Shown: positions 1-8,023, counted from the stretch's first letter. The stretch: 60,617 bases of DNA from Candidatus Omnitrophota bacterium (GCA_028870995.1 JAGWOI010000014.1:1-60617); one strand, 5' to 3'. Translations and numbers: made by a program. The notes: generated by a model from the letters alone, not told the origin.

Positions 1-524
1 CGTTTTTCTAAAGAAGATTCAACCTTGCTTAGAATACTAACGATTTGCTCTTGAACCGATCTTGGAGGTAAAAAAATTTTAAGATTATCAACATGTTCGT
101 TTCTGAGATTATAAATATTTGCACCAGAAGCAAAACTCGAAATTGTCTGTCTATAATACGGCGTCTTAAAGAAATACGACAAGTATCTTGAGTCAATGTC
201 AGAATTAGGTCTTAGAACTTTACAAAATGCCCCAAAACTACCTTTAAAATCATTTTTAATTTGGGCAGCTTTACCTACAACTGTCATACTTCCACTGGAA
301 GCAGCAATCACGATATCATTTCTTCGTAAAATTTGTGTTTCAGATATATATTTCTCAGGCACATATAATAAGTCTTCATATAATATTTCACCGTCAAGAA
401 TATTATTCGCTCTTAAAATAGGCAAATATTTATCTCTTGACTCCTTTATTGCTTCTTGGCCATTATAGGAAACACCTCTAATCTGCTTTGCAACATCACT
501 TATAGAAACATAAGAAGATTTCAT
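1..524 (-). CDS. hsdS: Type I restriction enzyme specificity subunit HsdS (3' end cut by window)
   Basis: The frame is open from an ATG at 524 to the window edge, about 174 residues, so only the N-terminal target-recognition domain is present. The end of the visible part reads LPPRSVQEQIVSIL, the usual junction from a recognition domain into the conserved coiled-coil spacer of HsdS; GANIYNLR also fits the family. HsdS selects the DNA sequence methylated and cut by the HsdM/HsdR complex. Its ATG overlaps the hsdM stop codon (TAATG), so the two are probably translationally coupled. The DNA is clearly AT-richer than the core genes of the window, as is common for horizontally exchanged specificity genes. 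The second recognition domain would lie outside the window. Confidence 0.88.
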   Translation of the reverse strand, partial: MKSSYVSISDVAKQIRGVSYNGQEAIKESRDKYLPILRANNILDGEILYEDLLYVPEKYISETQILRRNDIVIAASSGSMTVVGKAAQIKNDFKGSFGAFCKVLRPNSDIDSRYLSYFFKTPYYRQTISSFASGANIYNLRNEHVDNLKIFLPPRSVQEQIVSILSKVESSLEK

Positions 525-2020
525 TATATTATTTCTTCTAATTCTGAAAGACACTGGATTATTTCCTGATTAAGAATCTTTATTCTTTTTAATTGGGCTC
601 TCGGCGAATCGTAGCTTACTTCTTCATACACAACCGGCTTATAGCGGGAAATGGAAAGATCATATTTATTCTCTTTGATCTCCTTGGCATCCACCCAAAA
701 CCACTTCTCCCCTTTTCCGGGCGTCTTTTTCCTATCCCGCGTATTCCATTTTTTGATAATATCAGGAATGTCGTTTTTATCCGGTGTTTTGGTGCGCTTA
801 TCATCCAGGGAATAGCCGTCGGCCTGCATGTCATAGAACCAGACCTTGTCAGTTTTACCGCCCTTAGCAAATATGATAATTGCGGTGGAAACGCCGGCAT
901 AAGGCTTAAAAACACCTGAAGGCATTTTAATAATACCCTGCAATTCGTTGTCTTCCACCAGTCTTTGACGCGCTTCCTTATGCGCGTTGGAAGAACCGAA
1001 TAACACGCCATCCGGCACAATGACCCCGCATTTGCCACCCACCACCATGATTTCTTCAAAAAGATTTAAAAATAAAAGTTCAGTCTTGGTTGTCTTTAGC
1101 TTTAGACGATCGGAAATGTCGCCTTTATCGATATTGCCCTTAAAAGGCGGATTGGCGAGCACGATTTCATACTTTTCTTTCTCTTCATAGCCCTTGGAAA
1201 GCGTATCTTTATATTGGATATCCGGCTTGTCAATGCCGTGCAGGATGGCGTTCATCAAGGCAATACGCACCATGGTTGTATCAAAATCAAAGCCATGCAA
1301 AGCACGTTCCTTCAAGAAAGTCCTTTGCTTTTTATCGGTGATCTTGTCCCCCACCAAGTGGTGAGGAACACCGTCTTCATCATATTCAAGAACATCCGGT
1401 GAAGTGTTTTCTTTAAGAATATGCTGATAGGCATTGATCAAAAAGCCGCCGGTGCCGCAGGCCGGATCGCAGATGCGGTCGCCTAAAACCGGATTGACCA
1501 ATTCCACCATCATGCGGATGATATGCCTTGGCGTGCGGAATTGACCATTTTTCCCTGAAGTTTGCAATTCGCTAAGCAAATATTCGTAAATATCGCCTTG
1601 TGTGTCCTGATTTTGCTGGGTGATGTTTAATTCATCGATAAGACGCACGGATTCCTGCAGCAAGGAAGGCTTAGGGATCATAAACACCGCGTCCTTCATG
1701 GCCTTGCTAAATTCACCATCTTCGCCTTTTAAGATCTTTATAAAGGGAAATACCTTATCCCGCACATGGGTCAACATTTCCTCGGCAGGCATGTTGATCC
1801 AATAAGACCAACGGCAATTCTCTTGGCCTTTATAAATGGAAATATATTTCTCATTGCGCCTTTCCGCAGCTTTTTTATGCACCAGGTCCATGTCTTCCAG
1901 ACGACGCATAAAAATGAGATAGGAAATCTGCTCAATGGCGGTCAGGGGATTGGCAATGCCGCCTTCCCAGAATTTGTTCCAAAGCCGTTTGATTTGATTC
2001 TTTAATTCAGGTGCAAGCAT
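524..2020 (-). CDS. hsdM: Type I restriction-modification DNA methyltransferase subunit HsdM
   Basis: N6-adenine methyltransferase subunit of a type I system. About 498 residues from the ATG at 2020, preceded by AGAAAGGG; the frame extends 28 codons further upstream, but those residues are not family-like and overlap the end of the fic gene. An N-terminal helical HsdM domain (ELKNQIKRLWNKFWEGG) is followed by the methyltransferase fold. The SAM-binding motif DPACGTGGF is near residues 185-193 and the catalytic NPPF near 290-293. It lies directly downstream of fic (stop at 2022) and overlaps hsdS. All catalytic motifs are intact, so an active methylase is expected, although recognition specificity cannot be read because hsdS is incomplete. 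Confidence 0.95.
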   Translation of the reverse strand: MLAPELKNQIKRLWNKFWEGGIANPLTAIEQISYLIFMRRLEDMDLVHKKAAERRNEKYISIYKGQENCRWSYWINMPAEEMLTHVRDKVFPFIKILKGEDGEFSKAMKDAVFMIPKPSLLQESVRLIDELNITQQNQDTQGDIYEYLLSELQTSGKNGQFRTPRHIIRMMVELVNPVLGDRICDPACGTGGFLINAYQHILKENTSPDVLEYDEDGVPHHLVGDKITDKKQRTFLKERALHGFDFDTTMVRIALMNAILHGIDKPDIQYKDTLSKGYEEKEKYEIVLANPPFKGNIDKGDISDRLKLKTTKTELLFLNLFEEIMVVGGKCGVIVPDGVLFGSSNAHKEARQRLVEDNELQGIIKMPSGVFKPYAGVSTAIIIFAKGGKTDKVWFYDMQADGYSLDDKRTKTPDKNDIPDIIKKWNTRDRKKTPGKGEKWFWVDAKEIKENKYDLSISRYKPVVYEEVSYDSPRAQLKRIKILNQEIIQCLSELEEII

Positions 2021-2021
2021 G

Positions 2022-3065
2022 TTAACCCTTTCTACGCCATTTGGCCCCGCGCCCCATGCCGGTAGATGAAATCTGGCCGGCATCGCGCAATTCACGCAGG
2101 ACAAGGCGGATCATGTCCCGGCTTATATGAGGACATTCTTTCTCAATTTCAGTAATCGAAAATGGCTTAATGGCTTTATTCACAAATGCTTTGATGAGGT
2201 CGGTCTTCGAGACTTCATCACGGAATATTCCAACCCTTGACTCGAATTCTTTATAGGCGGCAATCAACACCCCGTAAAAATACCGCAGCCATGGCTCGGC
2301 ATTGTGAGCGGCTTGATGCCAGCCTTTTGAAGATGTTTCCAATGTTTCGTAATAGGTCTCTTTGCTGTCCTCAATAACTCTTTCCAAGCTGATATATTTG
2401 CCAACCTTATACCCTGCCTGGTACAAAAGTAACAAGCTTATCAAGCGGGCTGTACGTCCATTTCCGTCTTGAAACGGATGAATACACAAATAATCCAAAA
2501 CAAAAAGCGGTATCAAAATAAGAGAAGAAATCCCCTCCTGTTTATTGACATAAAGATACCGATCAACCAGGGCACTCATGTAATCATAGGTTTGGCTGGC
2601 CGATGGTGGCTGAAAACGCAGGCGGATACTGCCATCCTTCATGCGGTCAACGATTTTATTATCTTCCCGCTTGAATGATCCGCCAGACTGCTGAGTGTAC
2701 TTATATAAAAATTCGTGAAACATCAAGATCGAATTTAGAGAAACCGGCACTGCGCTAAAATTTGTATGGATATAGTCTAAAGCATCCCTGTAGCCTGCCA
2801 CCTCTTCTTCAGGACGGCTGCGCGGCGTTGATTGCTGCTGCACAATATCGATAATGCGCTCATGTTTGACATCAATGCCTTCAATCCGGTTGGAAGACTC
2901 GACACTTTCGACCTTTGCCCGCTCAACGAGCCTCTCCAGAACGTCGGGAGACTGCCTGGTATAAAGAGCTTCCTTGCCCTTATATTCAGACAAGGCATTG
3001 GTCATATTGAGCAATTGCGGTGTTATATGCAGGCCATTTAAATATTCTTGCGAGAAAGATTTCAT
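2022..3065 (-). CDS. Fic/DOC-family protein (predicted AMPylator) inside the hsd operon
   Basis: 347 residues. The Fic catalytic motif HPFQDGNGRTAR is at about 196-207, with the base His196 and the phosphate-binding GNGR. An N-terminal motif SSNRIEG (about 57-63) matches the [S/T]xxxE[G/N] inhibitory helix, so this is a self-inhibited class II Fic protein that would transfer a nucleotide moiety (usually AMP) to a hydroxyl of a target protein. The C-terminal 80 residues look like a winged helix (KPFSITEIEKECPHISRDM). It overlaps the hsdR stop by ATGA and runs straight into hsdM, so it is part of the same transcript. Fic genes are known as occasional passengers in type I operons; the target here is unknown and may be the restriction machinery or a host protein. 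Confidence 0.9.
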   Translation of the reverse strand: MKSFSQEYLNGLHITPQLLNMTNALSEYKGKEALYTRQSPDVLERLVERAKVESVESSNRIEGIDVKHERIIDIVQQQSTPRSRPEEEVAGYRDALDYIHTNFSAVPVSLNSILMFHEFLYKYTQQSGGSFKREDNKIVDRMKDGSIRLRFQPPSASQTYDYMSALVDRYLYVNKQEGISSLILIPLFVLDYLCIHPFQDGNGRTARLISLLLLYQAGYKVGKYISLERVIEDSKETYYETLETSSKGWHQAAHNAEPWLRYFYGVLIAAYKEFESRVGIFRDEVSKTDLIKAFVNKAIKPFSITEIEKECPHISRDMIRLVLRELRDAGQISSTGMGRGAKWRRKG

Positions 3066-5851
3066 TTAAGCGGCACCTTTTCATTGAGGAATTCCAATAC
3101 TTCTTTAAGATCATCCTTTGAGAATAAGCGTTCTGCCGCACCCGTACCAAAGGCTTCTACCGGGCCCTCATAGAAATCGTCGATGACCAGCAATTCATGG
3201 CGGCGGACCTTGGCCAGAAAGACGCTCTTAATAACGCGTAAAAACCGCGTTTGGTCAGTGTTATAGTTATGCGCAATAATAAAAGCATCAAAGCTCTCGG
3301 AAATCTGATCTTCCTGGCTTTTGAATTTGTATTTGCCAAAAATCGACTTGATAAATTGCACCAAGGTTCCTTCAGGCTGCTTGTAAACCTCCCTAAGCTT
3401 TTCTTCGGTTATGTATAAATCAGGGCTGTTAAGGGTTTTTTCCAATTCTTCCAAATCCTGGTCATTAACCGGCTGATCGTTACGAAGTTTGGAGACAGCT
3501 TCCTGCTTTTCAGCAAGGTCTTTAATATGCTTCTCAACTTTTTCCTTATAAATATGAACGTATTCTCCCTCGCCATTAGGCCCGAATTCTATCCATTTAC
3601 GTTCGAGGATTTCATCATCCAAATCAAATTCGATGATCTTTTGGCCGTCTTTGCGCTTATATTTCATTATCGGTGAAAGCTTGCTCTTAGCATCCCGGAT
3701 ATTATCTATACTTAAAGACGACCAGAAAGCATCCGATGACATTTTGTATATTGCTTCCTCATGGCGCTTAACGACCTGAAGAGTCATAGGCAGCAGGCGC
3801 AGGTCATCTTTGACAATGTTTTTGAGGTCAAGAATGCGGCGTTCATCCTGATTTAAATGAGCTAATTCCAACTGTTCACACTTTAAAATGAATGAATATT
3901 CATCATAATTGACATCTTCGAGGAAACGCATCAAAGGCGCCACGTGGTCATAAAGAAAATCAGTATCGATATTCTTCCAGAATTCAGGGCTTGATAATCT
4001 TTGCAAAACATCCTTTCGCTCCTTGACACTGATAGAGTCTTTCGGAAGCAGATCAATCATCATCTTTAATTCGTTGATGATATGGCGAACTTCGGTATGA
4101 TCGCCTCTATTGTGATAAAACCGTAACAGATTGATTCTAGCCTTGAATACCCTTGAAGTGATGGCATCTTCGACGGCGGGAGCTTCACCTTCCGGTTTTT
4201 GCCCGAAATATTCAAAATTGTTCCAATGGTCGATAATTAAGAAGTTCTCCTTGTGAGGGCACCAAGGTTTCATATTATTTTTATCCAGAGTCCGTGTGCC
4301 ACGTCCGATCATCTGCCAGAATTTGATTTTGCTGAAAACGGGTTTGGCAAAAACCAAATTGACGACCTCTCTGACATCAACGCCGGTATCGAGCATGTCC
4401 ACCGAAATGGCAATGCGCGGATAGCTGTCATTCTCAAAACGCGTCAAAAAGCCATCGGCCCTGGAATCTTCAGAAACAACAACTTCAGCAAGCCTTCCTT
4501 TATATTGTGGATAAAGCCTATCAAAAGCATCCAAAAGCCGGTACGCATGATTCTTGGTCATGGCAAAGTAAATTGTTTTTCCGGGCAAGGTTCCCGTATC
4601 GTCTTTGGTACATACCTCCATGAACTCCCGAACCATCGCCTCATGGGTGCCGGTATTTGTAAAACGCTTCTCAAACTCCGTGCCTTCAAAGTTCAATTCA
4701 TCGAGCGTCTTGCCCTCTTCCACCAATTTCTTCTTTACTGCCGGCGGAATTTGGTCTTCACGCAGACCTTTAATTTGAAACGATGTTTTGGCATGATAAG
4801 GCACAAAGCCAAGCAGATGTTTTTCTTCAACGGCCTTTTCGTAGGAATAATTAAAGAAATTGTGTTTTATATCCTTCTTCTTTAAGTCCACTTCAAAGAA
4901 CCGGAAGGTATCCCGCTCGATAAATTGTGCAGGAGTGGCGGTAAGGCCGATTTGAATGGCATCGAAATAGGCAAGCACATCCTTCCATTTGTTATAAATG
5001 GAGCGATGGCATTCATCGGCAATCACAAGATCAAAGAATCCGGGAGAAATTTCCTTATAGCATTCCATCATTGTCTGGATGGTGGCTGCATAAAGCCGTT
5101 TCTCGGTATTAAACTTGCCGGAAGTGATTTTGCCGCAGCTTTCCGTAAAAAAACCCTGAAAACCTTTCTTACCATAGGCCTGGTCACGCAGCACCTTGCG
5201 GTCCGTTAAGAATAAAACTGTATTGATACGTTTAGCCCTTAACAGGCAATCAATAGTGGCCATAGCGGTCCGCGTCTTCCCTGTACCCGTTGCCATGACT
5301 AATAAAAACTTACGGCGGCCTTCTTGTATGCCACTTAATACCGTCCGAATGGCCTCCGCCTGATAATCGCGGTCGGCAATTTCAGGGTTTATTTTAATTT
5401 CGTTTAAATTCTTCGCCGCTTCTTGTCTCTGAAAGAATAGCCGCTCTAAATCACGTCTCTCAAAAAAGCCATAAACTAAACGGGGTGGATATCGAAGCCT
5501 GTCCCAAAATAAAATGTCCTCACCATTAGTGAGAAAAATGAACGGTTCGATGCCGAATTTCGCTTTGATATTATCGGCATATCCCTCTGCCTGGCGTTGG
5601 CCTAAGCGCGCACTTTTACTAGTCCTTTTTGCTTCAACAATGGCAAGAGGCAATTCGTTGCGGCCTAACAATAAATAGTCAGCGTATTCATGTTGCGCGC
5701 CATATTCTGCTTGCGGCTCGGAAACCCCCTGTCTTCCCCACACCTTGTCCATCTCATATTCTTCAAGATACTTAACGGGGCCGTTGGGAGACCATAAGGC
5801 CTTTTTTAAGGCCTCATTAATGTAATTTTTTCGAGTTTGCGCTTCGTTCAT
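3062..5851 (-). CDS. hsdR: Type I restriction enzyme endonuclease/translocase subunit HsdR
   Basis: 929 residues from ATG 5851 (MNEAQTRKNYI). The frame also has an upstream TTG at 5890, but that TTG is the first half of the -35 box TTGACA and is rejected as a start. Domain order: an N-terminal PD-(D/E)xK nuclease (Asp58, then EAK at 73-75), SF2 helicase motor with Walker A TGTGKT near 188-193, DECH near 279-282 and LTATPA, then a helicase C domain (MIGRGTR) and a long C-terminal domain of EcoEI type that docks on HsdM. The enzyme translocates DNA with ATP and cuts remote from unmethylated sites. It is first in the operon hsdR-fic-hsdM-hsdS. The predicted transcript starts only about 4-5 bases before the ATG. 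Confidence 0.95.
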   Translation of the reverse strand: MNEAQTRKNYINEALKKALWSPNGPVKYLEEYEMDKVWGRQGVSEPQAEYGAQHEYADYLLLGRNELPLAIVEAKRTSKSARLGQRQAEGYADNIKAKFGIEPFIFLTNGEDILFWDRLRYPPRLVYGFFERRDLERLFFQRQEAAKNLNEIKINPEIADRDYQAEAIRTVLSGIQEGRRKFLLVMATGTGKTRTAMATIDCLLRAKRINTVLFLTDRKVLRDQAYGKKGFQGFFTESCGKITSGKFNTEKRLYAATIQTMMECYKEISPGFFDLVIADECHRSIYNKWKDVLAYFDAIQIGLTATPAQFIERDTFRFFEVDLKKKDIKHNFFNYSYEKAVEEKHLLGFVPYHAKTSFQIKGLREDQIPPAVKKKLVEEGKTLDELNFEGTEFEKRFTNTGTHEAMVREFMEVCTKDDTGTLPGKTIYFAMTKNHAYRLLDAFDRLYPQYKGRLAEVVVSEDSRADGFLTRFENDSYPRIAISVDMLDTGVDVREVVNLVFAKPVFSKIKFWQMIGRGTRTLDKNNMKPWCPHKENFLIIDHWNNFEYFGQKPEGEAPAVEDAITSRVFKARINLLRFYHNRGDHTEVRHIINELKMMIDLLPKDSISVKERKDVLQRLSSPEFWKNIDTDFLYDHVAPLMRFLEDVNYDEYSFILKCEQLELAHLNQDERRILDLKNIVKDDLRLLPMTLQVVKRHEEAIYKMSSDAFWSSLSIDNIRDAKSKLSPIMKYKRKDGQKIIEFDLDDEILERKWIEFGPNGEGEYVHIYKEKVEKHIKDLAEKQEAVSKLRNDQPVNDQDLEELEKTLNSPDLYITEEKLREVYKQPEGTLVQFIKSIFGKYKFKSQEDQISESFDAFIIAHNYNTDQTRFLRVIKSVFLAKVRRHELLVIDDFYEGPVEAFGTGAAERLFSKDDLKEVLEFLNEKVPLK

Positions 5852-5861
5852 ATCTGGGTAA

Positions 5862-5890
5862 AATATAGCACTAAGTAGGTAATATGTCAA
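5862..5890 (-). promoter_or_regulatory. Promoter of the hsdR operon
   Basis: Reading the minus strand, a perfect -35 box TTGACA (5890-5885), a 17-base spacer and TATATT (5867-5862) stand just before the hsdR ATG at 5851. The transcription start would fall around 5855, leaving a leader too short for a ribosome-binding site. The promoter is embedded in a palindrome described separately. Confidence 0.8.
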
Positions 5891-5922
5891 ATTATTACCT
5901 ACTTATAACTTCATTTACCTAC
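5873..5922. repeat. Palindromic operator candidate at the hsdR promoter, with a third half-site
   Basis: A perfect 12-bp inverted repeat, AAGTAGGTAATA (5873-5884) and TATTACCTACTT (5893-5904), is separated by 8 bases that contain the -35 hexamer. The octamer TTACCTAC occurs at 5875-5882 (minus strand), 5895-5902 and 5915-5922 (both plus), exactly 20 bp apart, about two helical turns. The third copy lies in the last codons of radC. There is no T-tract, so a terminator is unlikely; a repressor or activator site on the hsd promoter is the better reading. Binding is inferred. Confidence 0.7.
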
Positions 5923-6591
5923 ATTAAAGCTGTAAAAAGAATTATTCCCGATAATGATATGGTCTAAAACTTTTATTTCCATCAAGTCGCCAGCCTCAAA
6001 AAGACGAGATGTGAAAATCTTATCTTCCACACTTGGCGCAGGATCGCCCCCTGGATGGTTATGAACACAAATAAGAGCTGAAGCAAAGTTAGCCAAAGCC
6101 TTTTGAAAGATTTCTCTTATGACAGGATTAGCTTTATTAACAGTTCCTTCAGTTATATCTACTACTGCAATAACTCGATTCTGAGCATTAAGAAGCACTG
6201 CTTTGAAAACCTCAATCTTTAAATCCCTCATGCGGGGCATTAAAAGACCGACAATATCTTTAGCGTTTTTAATGCGTGGTCGAACCTCCTTTAATTCCTC
6301 TTCACGGAAACGTCTTCCTATTTCAATAGCAGCTTTGATTTGAGATAATTTTGCCGGCCCCAAACCTTTAAACTCGCCCCAAACAAGCGAATCAACTTGG
6401 CTTAAGACCCGGAATGACCCAAAACGATCAAGAATATTCCGGGCCAAATCGATCACGCTAATTCCTTTTATACCTGTCCTTAATAAAATTGAGAGAAGTT
6501 CAGAATCGCTTAAAGCCCTTTCGCCCAATTTAAGAAGTTTCTCTCTCGGACGATCATCAACAGGCCAGCGTTTGATTGCAGAATTAGACAT
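5911..6591 (-). CDS. radC: RadC/JAB-domain protein
   Basis: 226 residues, full length for RadC. The N-terminal part (about 1-90) has the helix-hairpin-helix region typical of the family (LSDSELLSILLRTG, FKGLGPAKLSQIKAAIE). The C-terminal JAB/JAMM metalloprotease-like domain carries VHNHPGGDPAPSVED with metal ligands His177, His179 and Asp190. Despite the historical name, its role is not settled; RadC genes are frequent in mobile and defence regions, which fits this location just upstream of the hsd operon. The start has a good AGGGAG ribosome-binding site and an extended -10 element about 60 bases upstream. The stop is only 20 bases upstream of the hsdR -35 box. Confidence 0.93.
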   Translation of the reverse strand: MSNSAIKRWPVDDRPREKLLKLGERALSDSELLSILLRTGIKGISVIDLARNILDRFGSFRVLSQVDSLVWGEFKGLGPAKLSQIKAAIEIGRRFREEELKEVRPRIKNAKDIVGLLMPRMRDLKIEVFKAVLLNAQNRVIAVVDITEGTVNKANPVIREIFQKALANFASALICVHNHPGGDPAPSVEDKIFTSRLFEAGDLMEIKVLDHIIIGNNSFYSFNVGK

Positions 6592-6649
6592 AGCACTCCC
6601 TGCCGATTAGTAATTATCTTGTCAGACATGGGGGAATGCTGAGAAATGG

Positions 6650-6658
6650 ATTATATCA
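6650..6658 (-). promoter_or_regulatory. Extended -10 element of the radC promoter
   Basis: The minus strand reads TGATATAAT (6658-6650), an extended -10 (TGn-TATAAT) about 60 bases before the radC ATG. The -35 region is poor (TTTGTA-like), as is usual with an extended -10. The remaining 6592-6701 gap shows nothing else recognisable. Confidence 0.5.
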
Positions 6659-6701
6659 CATAATGCCGTAATACAAAAAAATCAAATCAACTTAGAAACG
6701 A

Positions 6702-7574
6702 TTAGCGGTAGGGCCGGGACCAGAACTTGAGCTTCCTCTTCCTCACCGGTGTGCCGCGGCGGAAATGCTGGGCCAGCTGGTGGATGAAATACCAAAACTC
6801 CTTCTCGGTCAGGTCGCCTTTCATCCTATTAACCAGCGCTAAGGTGACTACAATCTTTCTGGGATCACGGGGACTCCAATGGTCGAAAACGAGATACCAG
6901 GGGCTTTTGGGGTCATCGGTATCCAAATCCATGCCCGTGTAATAATCGACAAAACCATAATGATGCAAGTATGTCCAAACACCCTCAATGGCCTGGCGAG
7001 TAAAACGCGCCCGTTGCATCCTGTGCAAGAGACCGGAGCATCTGGCACATAACTTTTGCCTTTTTAATTTCGGCGCCCCGCACACTGGACAGACTTCATC
7101 CCCTACCGGCTTAAGTAAGCACCAATGCACCAACGGTCTTTTTTTTACTTTTAGGTGTTTCTGCCTGTAATCATCTAAAGCGAGTACGTAATACTTAAAA
7201 TCTTTCGGTATAAGAGTAAATTTAATATCATTCACCAATGCCGAGGCGGGCACCATCCTGGTTTTATCACCAGGAACCAATTGGCTGAACACCAAATACC
7301 AGGCAGAGGCGTAATCATCTGTCTCCAAGGTCATTCCACTATAATGACATCGACGGCCATGCTTGCGTATCCAGGACCAAAAATATTTCTTACCTTGGGG
7401 TGGAATTCGTTCGTGTATGAGCCGCTGGTCCAAAACGGAACAGGCAGGGCAGTATGTCAACAGATGATGAAAAATCCTGATCTTCTTGCCGCAGCCGCGG
7501 CATTTGACGTATTTGCTGGCCACATATGGATTGCGGCGGCCTTTCATTTTAGAAAAATCATATTCTTTTCTCAT
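6702..7574 (-). CDS. Protein with two zinc ribbons and duplicated HNH-like modules
   Basis: 290 residues from ATG 7574, which has GGGAG in front; the frame extends 5 codons further to an ATG (7589) without a ribosome-binding site. Two halves repeat the same plan. Half one: a zinc ribbon (Cys25, Cys28, Cys42, Cys45), then CHYSGMTLETDD...WYLVFSQLVPGD...SALVND. Half two: a ribbon (Cys162, 165, 176, 179), then DYYTGMDLDTDD...WYLVFDHWSPRD...LALVNRMKGDLTEKEF. The FDH and VN signature resembles HNH nuclease-type folds; half one has Gln where half two has His232, so only the second module looks catalytically possible. It is downstream of the 106-residue gene with a 39-bp palindrome between. Function is unknown; a nuclease or DNA-binding role is inference. 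Confidence 0.6.
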   Translation of the reverse strand: MRKEYDFSKMKGRRNPYVASKYVKCRGCGKKIRIFHHLLTYCPACSVLDQRLIHERIPPQGKKYFWSWIRKHGRRCHYSGMTLETDDYASAWYLVFSQLVPGDKTRMVPASALVNDIKFTLIPKDFKYYVLALDDYRQKHLKVKKRPLVHWCLLKPVGDEVCPVCGAPKLKRQKLCARCSGLLHRMQRARFTRQAIEGVWTYLHHYGFVDYYTGMDLDTDDPKSPWYLVFDHWSPRDPRKIVVTLALVNRMKGDLTEKEFWYFIHQLAQHFRRGTPVRKRKLKFWSRPYR

Positions 7575-7590
7575 GATCCCCGCTCCCAAT

Positions 7591-7629
7591 TTACACTACA
7601 AGTATCAAAGCTTGGTATTTGTAGTGTAA
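7591..7629. repeat. 39-bp near-perfect palindrome between the two unknown genes
   Basis: Arms TTACACTACAA (7591-7601) and TTGTAGTGTAA (7619-7629) are perfect, and 16 of 19 positions are symmetric over the whole element. It begins immediately after the stop codon of the 106-residue gene and ends just before the ribosome-binding site of the HNH-like gene. It could act as an operator, an RNA hairpin tuning expression of the second gene, or a weak terminator. Its length matches the two 40-bp palindromes upstream, but the arm sequence is only loosely similar. Confidence 0.65.
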
Positions 7630-7950
7630 TTATATTGGCTCTTTTCCACGTAAAGCCCCCCTCAAGAACTTCACCTGTTTTTTAAGCTTAGACAAGGCGT
7701 TTCGGTATTTGGCCCTTAAGCTTTTGGCCTCTTGGTATTGCCTAATTTCTTCCTGAGAAGATTTGCCTTTATAAATATAAACGACTTTAGGGCCTTGCCG
7801 TTTGGCGACATAGTAGTAGTCATGGTTGCGGATCTTCTTTTTGACCAGGCAGCCTTCAGGCAGTTTATTCAAAGCAGATTCGTAGCCCTTCTGCACCCTT
7901 AAAGAGCGCTCCAACTCCTCCGCCAGAACGCCTTTGATCACGCCTCTCAT
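7630..7950 (-). CDS. Small basic protein of unknown function, first gene of an autoregulated-looking unit
   Basis: 106 residues, strongly basic. An N-terminal helix (VLAEELERSLRVQKGYESAL) is followed by a short core LPEGCLVKKKIRNHDYYYV and KVVYIYKG, and a long C-terminal helix (EIRQYQEAKSLRAKYRNAL, then KKQVKFLRG). The pattern of a GxLV strand, an aromatic YYY strand, a GK turn and a paired helix resembles small families (DUF6788-like) that I have seen beside toxin or mobile genes, but I cannot assign a function. The start has AAGGAG 8 bases upstream. A perfect consensus promoter and two large palindromes lie directly upstream, so it may be its own regulator. It probably shares a transcript with the HNH-like gene. 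Confidence 0.7.
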   Translation of the reverse strand: MRGVIKGVLAEELERSLRVQKGYESALNKLPEGCLVKKKIRNHDYYYVAKRQGPKVVYIYKGKSSQEEIRQYQEAKSLRAKYRNALSKLKKQVKFLRGALRGKEPI

Positions 7951-7964
7951 ACATCTTCTCCTTT

Positions 7965-8004
7965 TTACCTAACAATATTAACTAAATTATATTATGTTGG
8001 GTAA
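7965..8004. repeat. 40-bp inverted repeat, operator candidate I
   Basis: TTACCTAACA (7965-7974) faces TGTTGGGTAA (7995-8004), with one mismatch. The second half-site sits in the -35/-10 spacer of the promoter and the first lies just after the predicted transcription start, so a bound protein would block transcription. Confidence 0.7.
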
Positions 8005-8014
8005 CAATTGTCAA
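7986..8014 (-). promoter_or_regulatory. Perfect consensus promoter of the two-gene unknown unit
   Basis: The minus strand reads TTGACA (8014-8009), 17 bases, TATAAT (7991-7986): a fully consensus sigma-70 promoter. Transcription would start near 7979, about 29 bases before the ATG at 7950. Such a strong promoter overlapped by palindromes is typical of tightly repressed genes. Confidence 0.85.
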
Positions 8015-8023
8015 CTTTAGTAA

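Noticed and set aside
193-468. Small plus-strand frame opposite hsdS
   Set aside because: The minus strand encodes a clear HsdS; the plus frame has no motif or ribosome-binding site.
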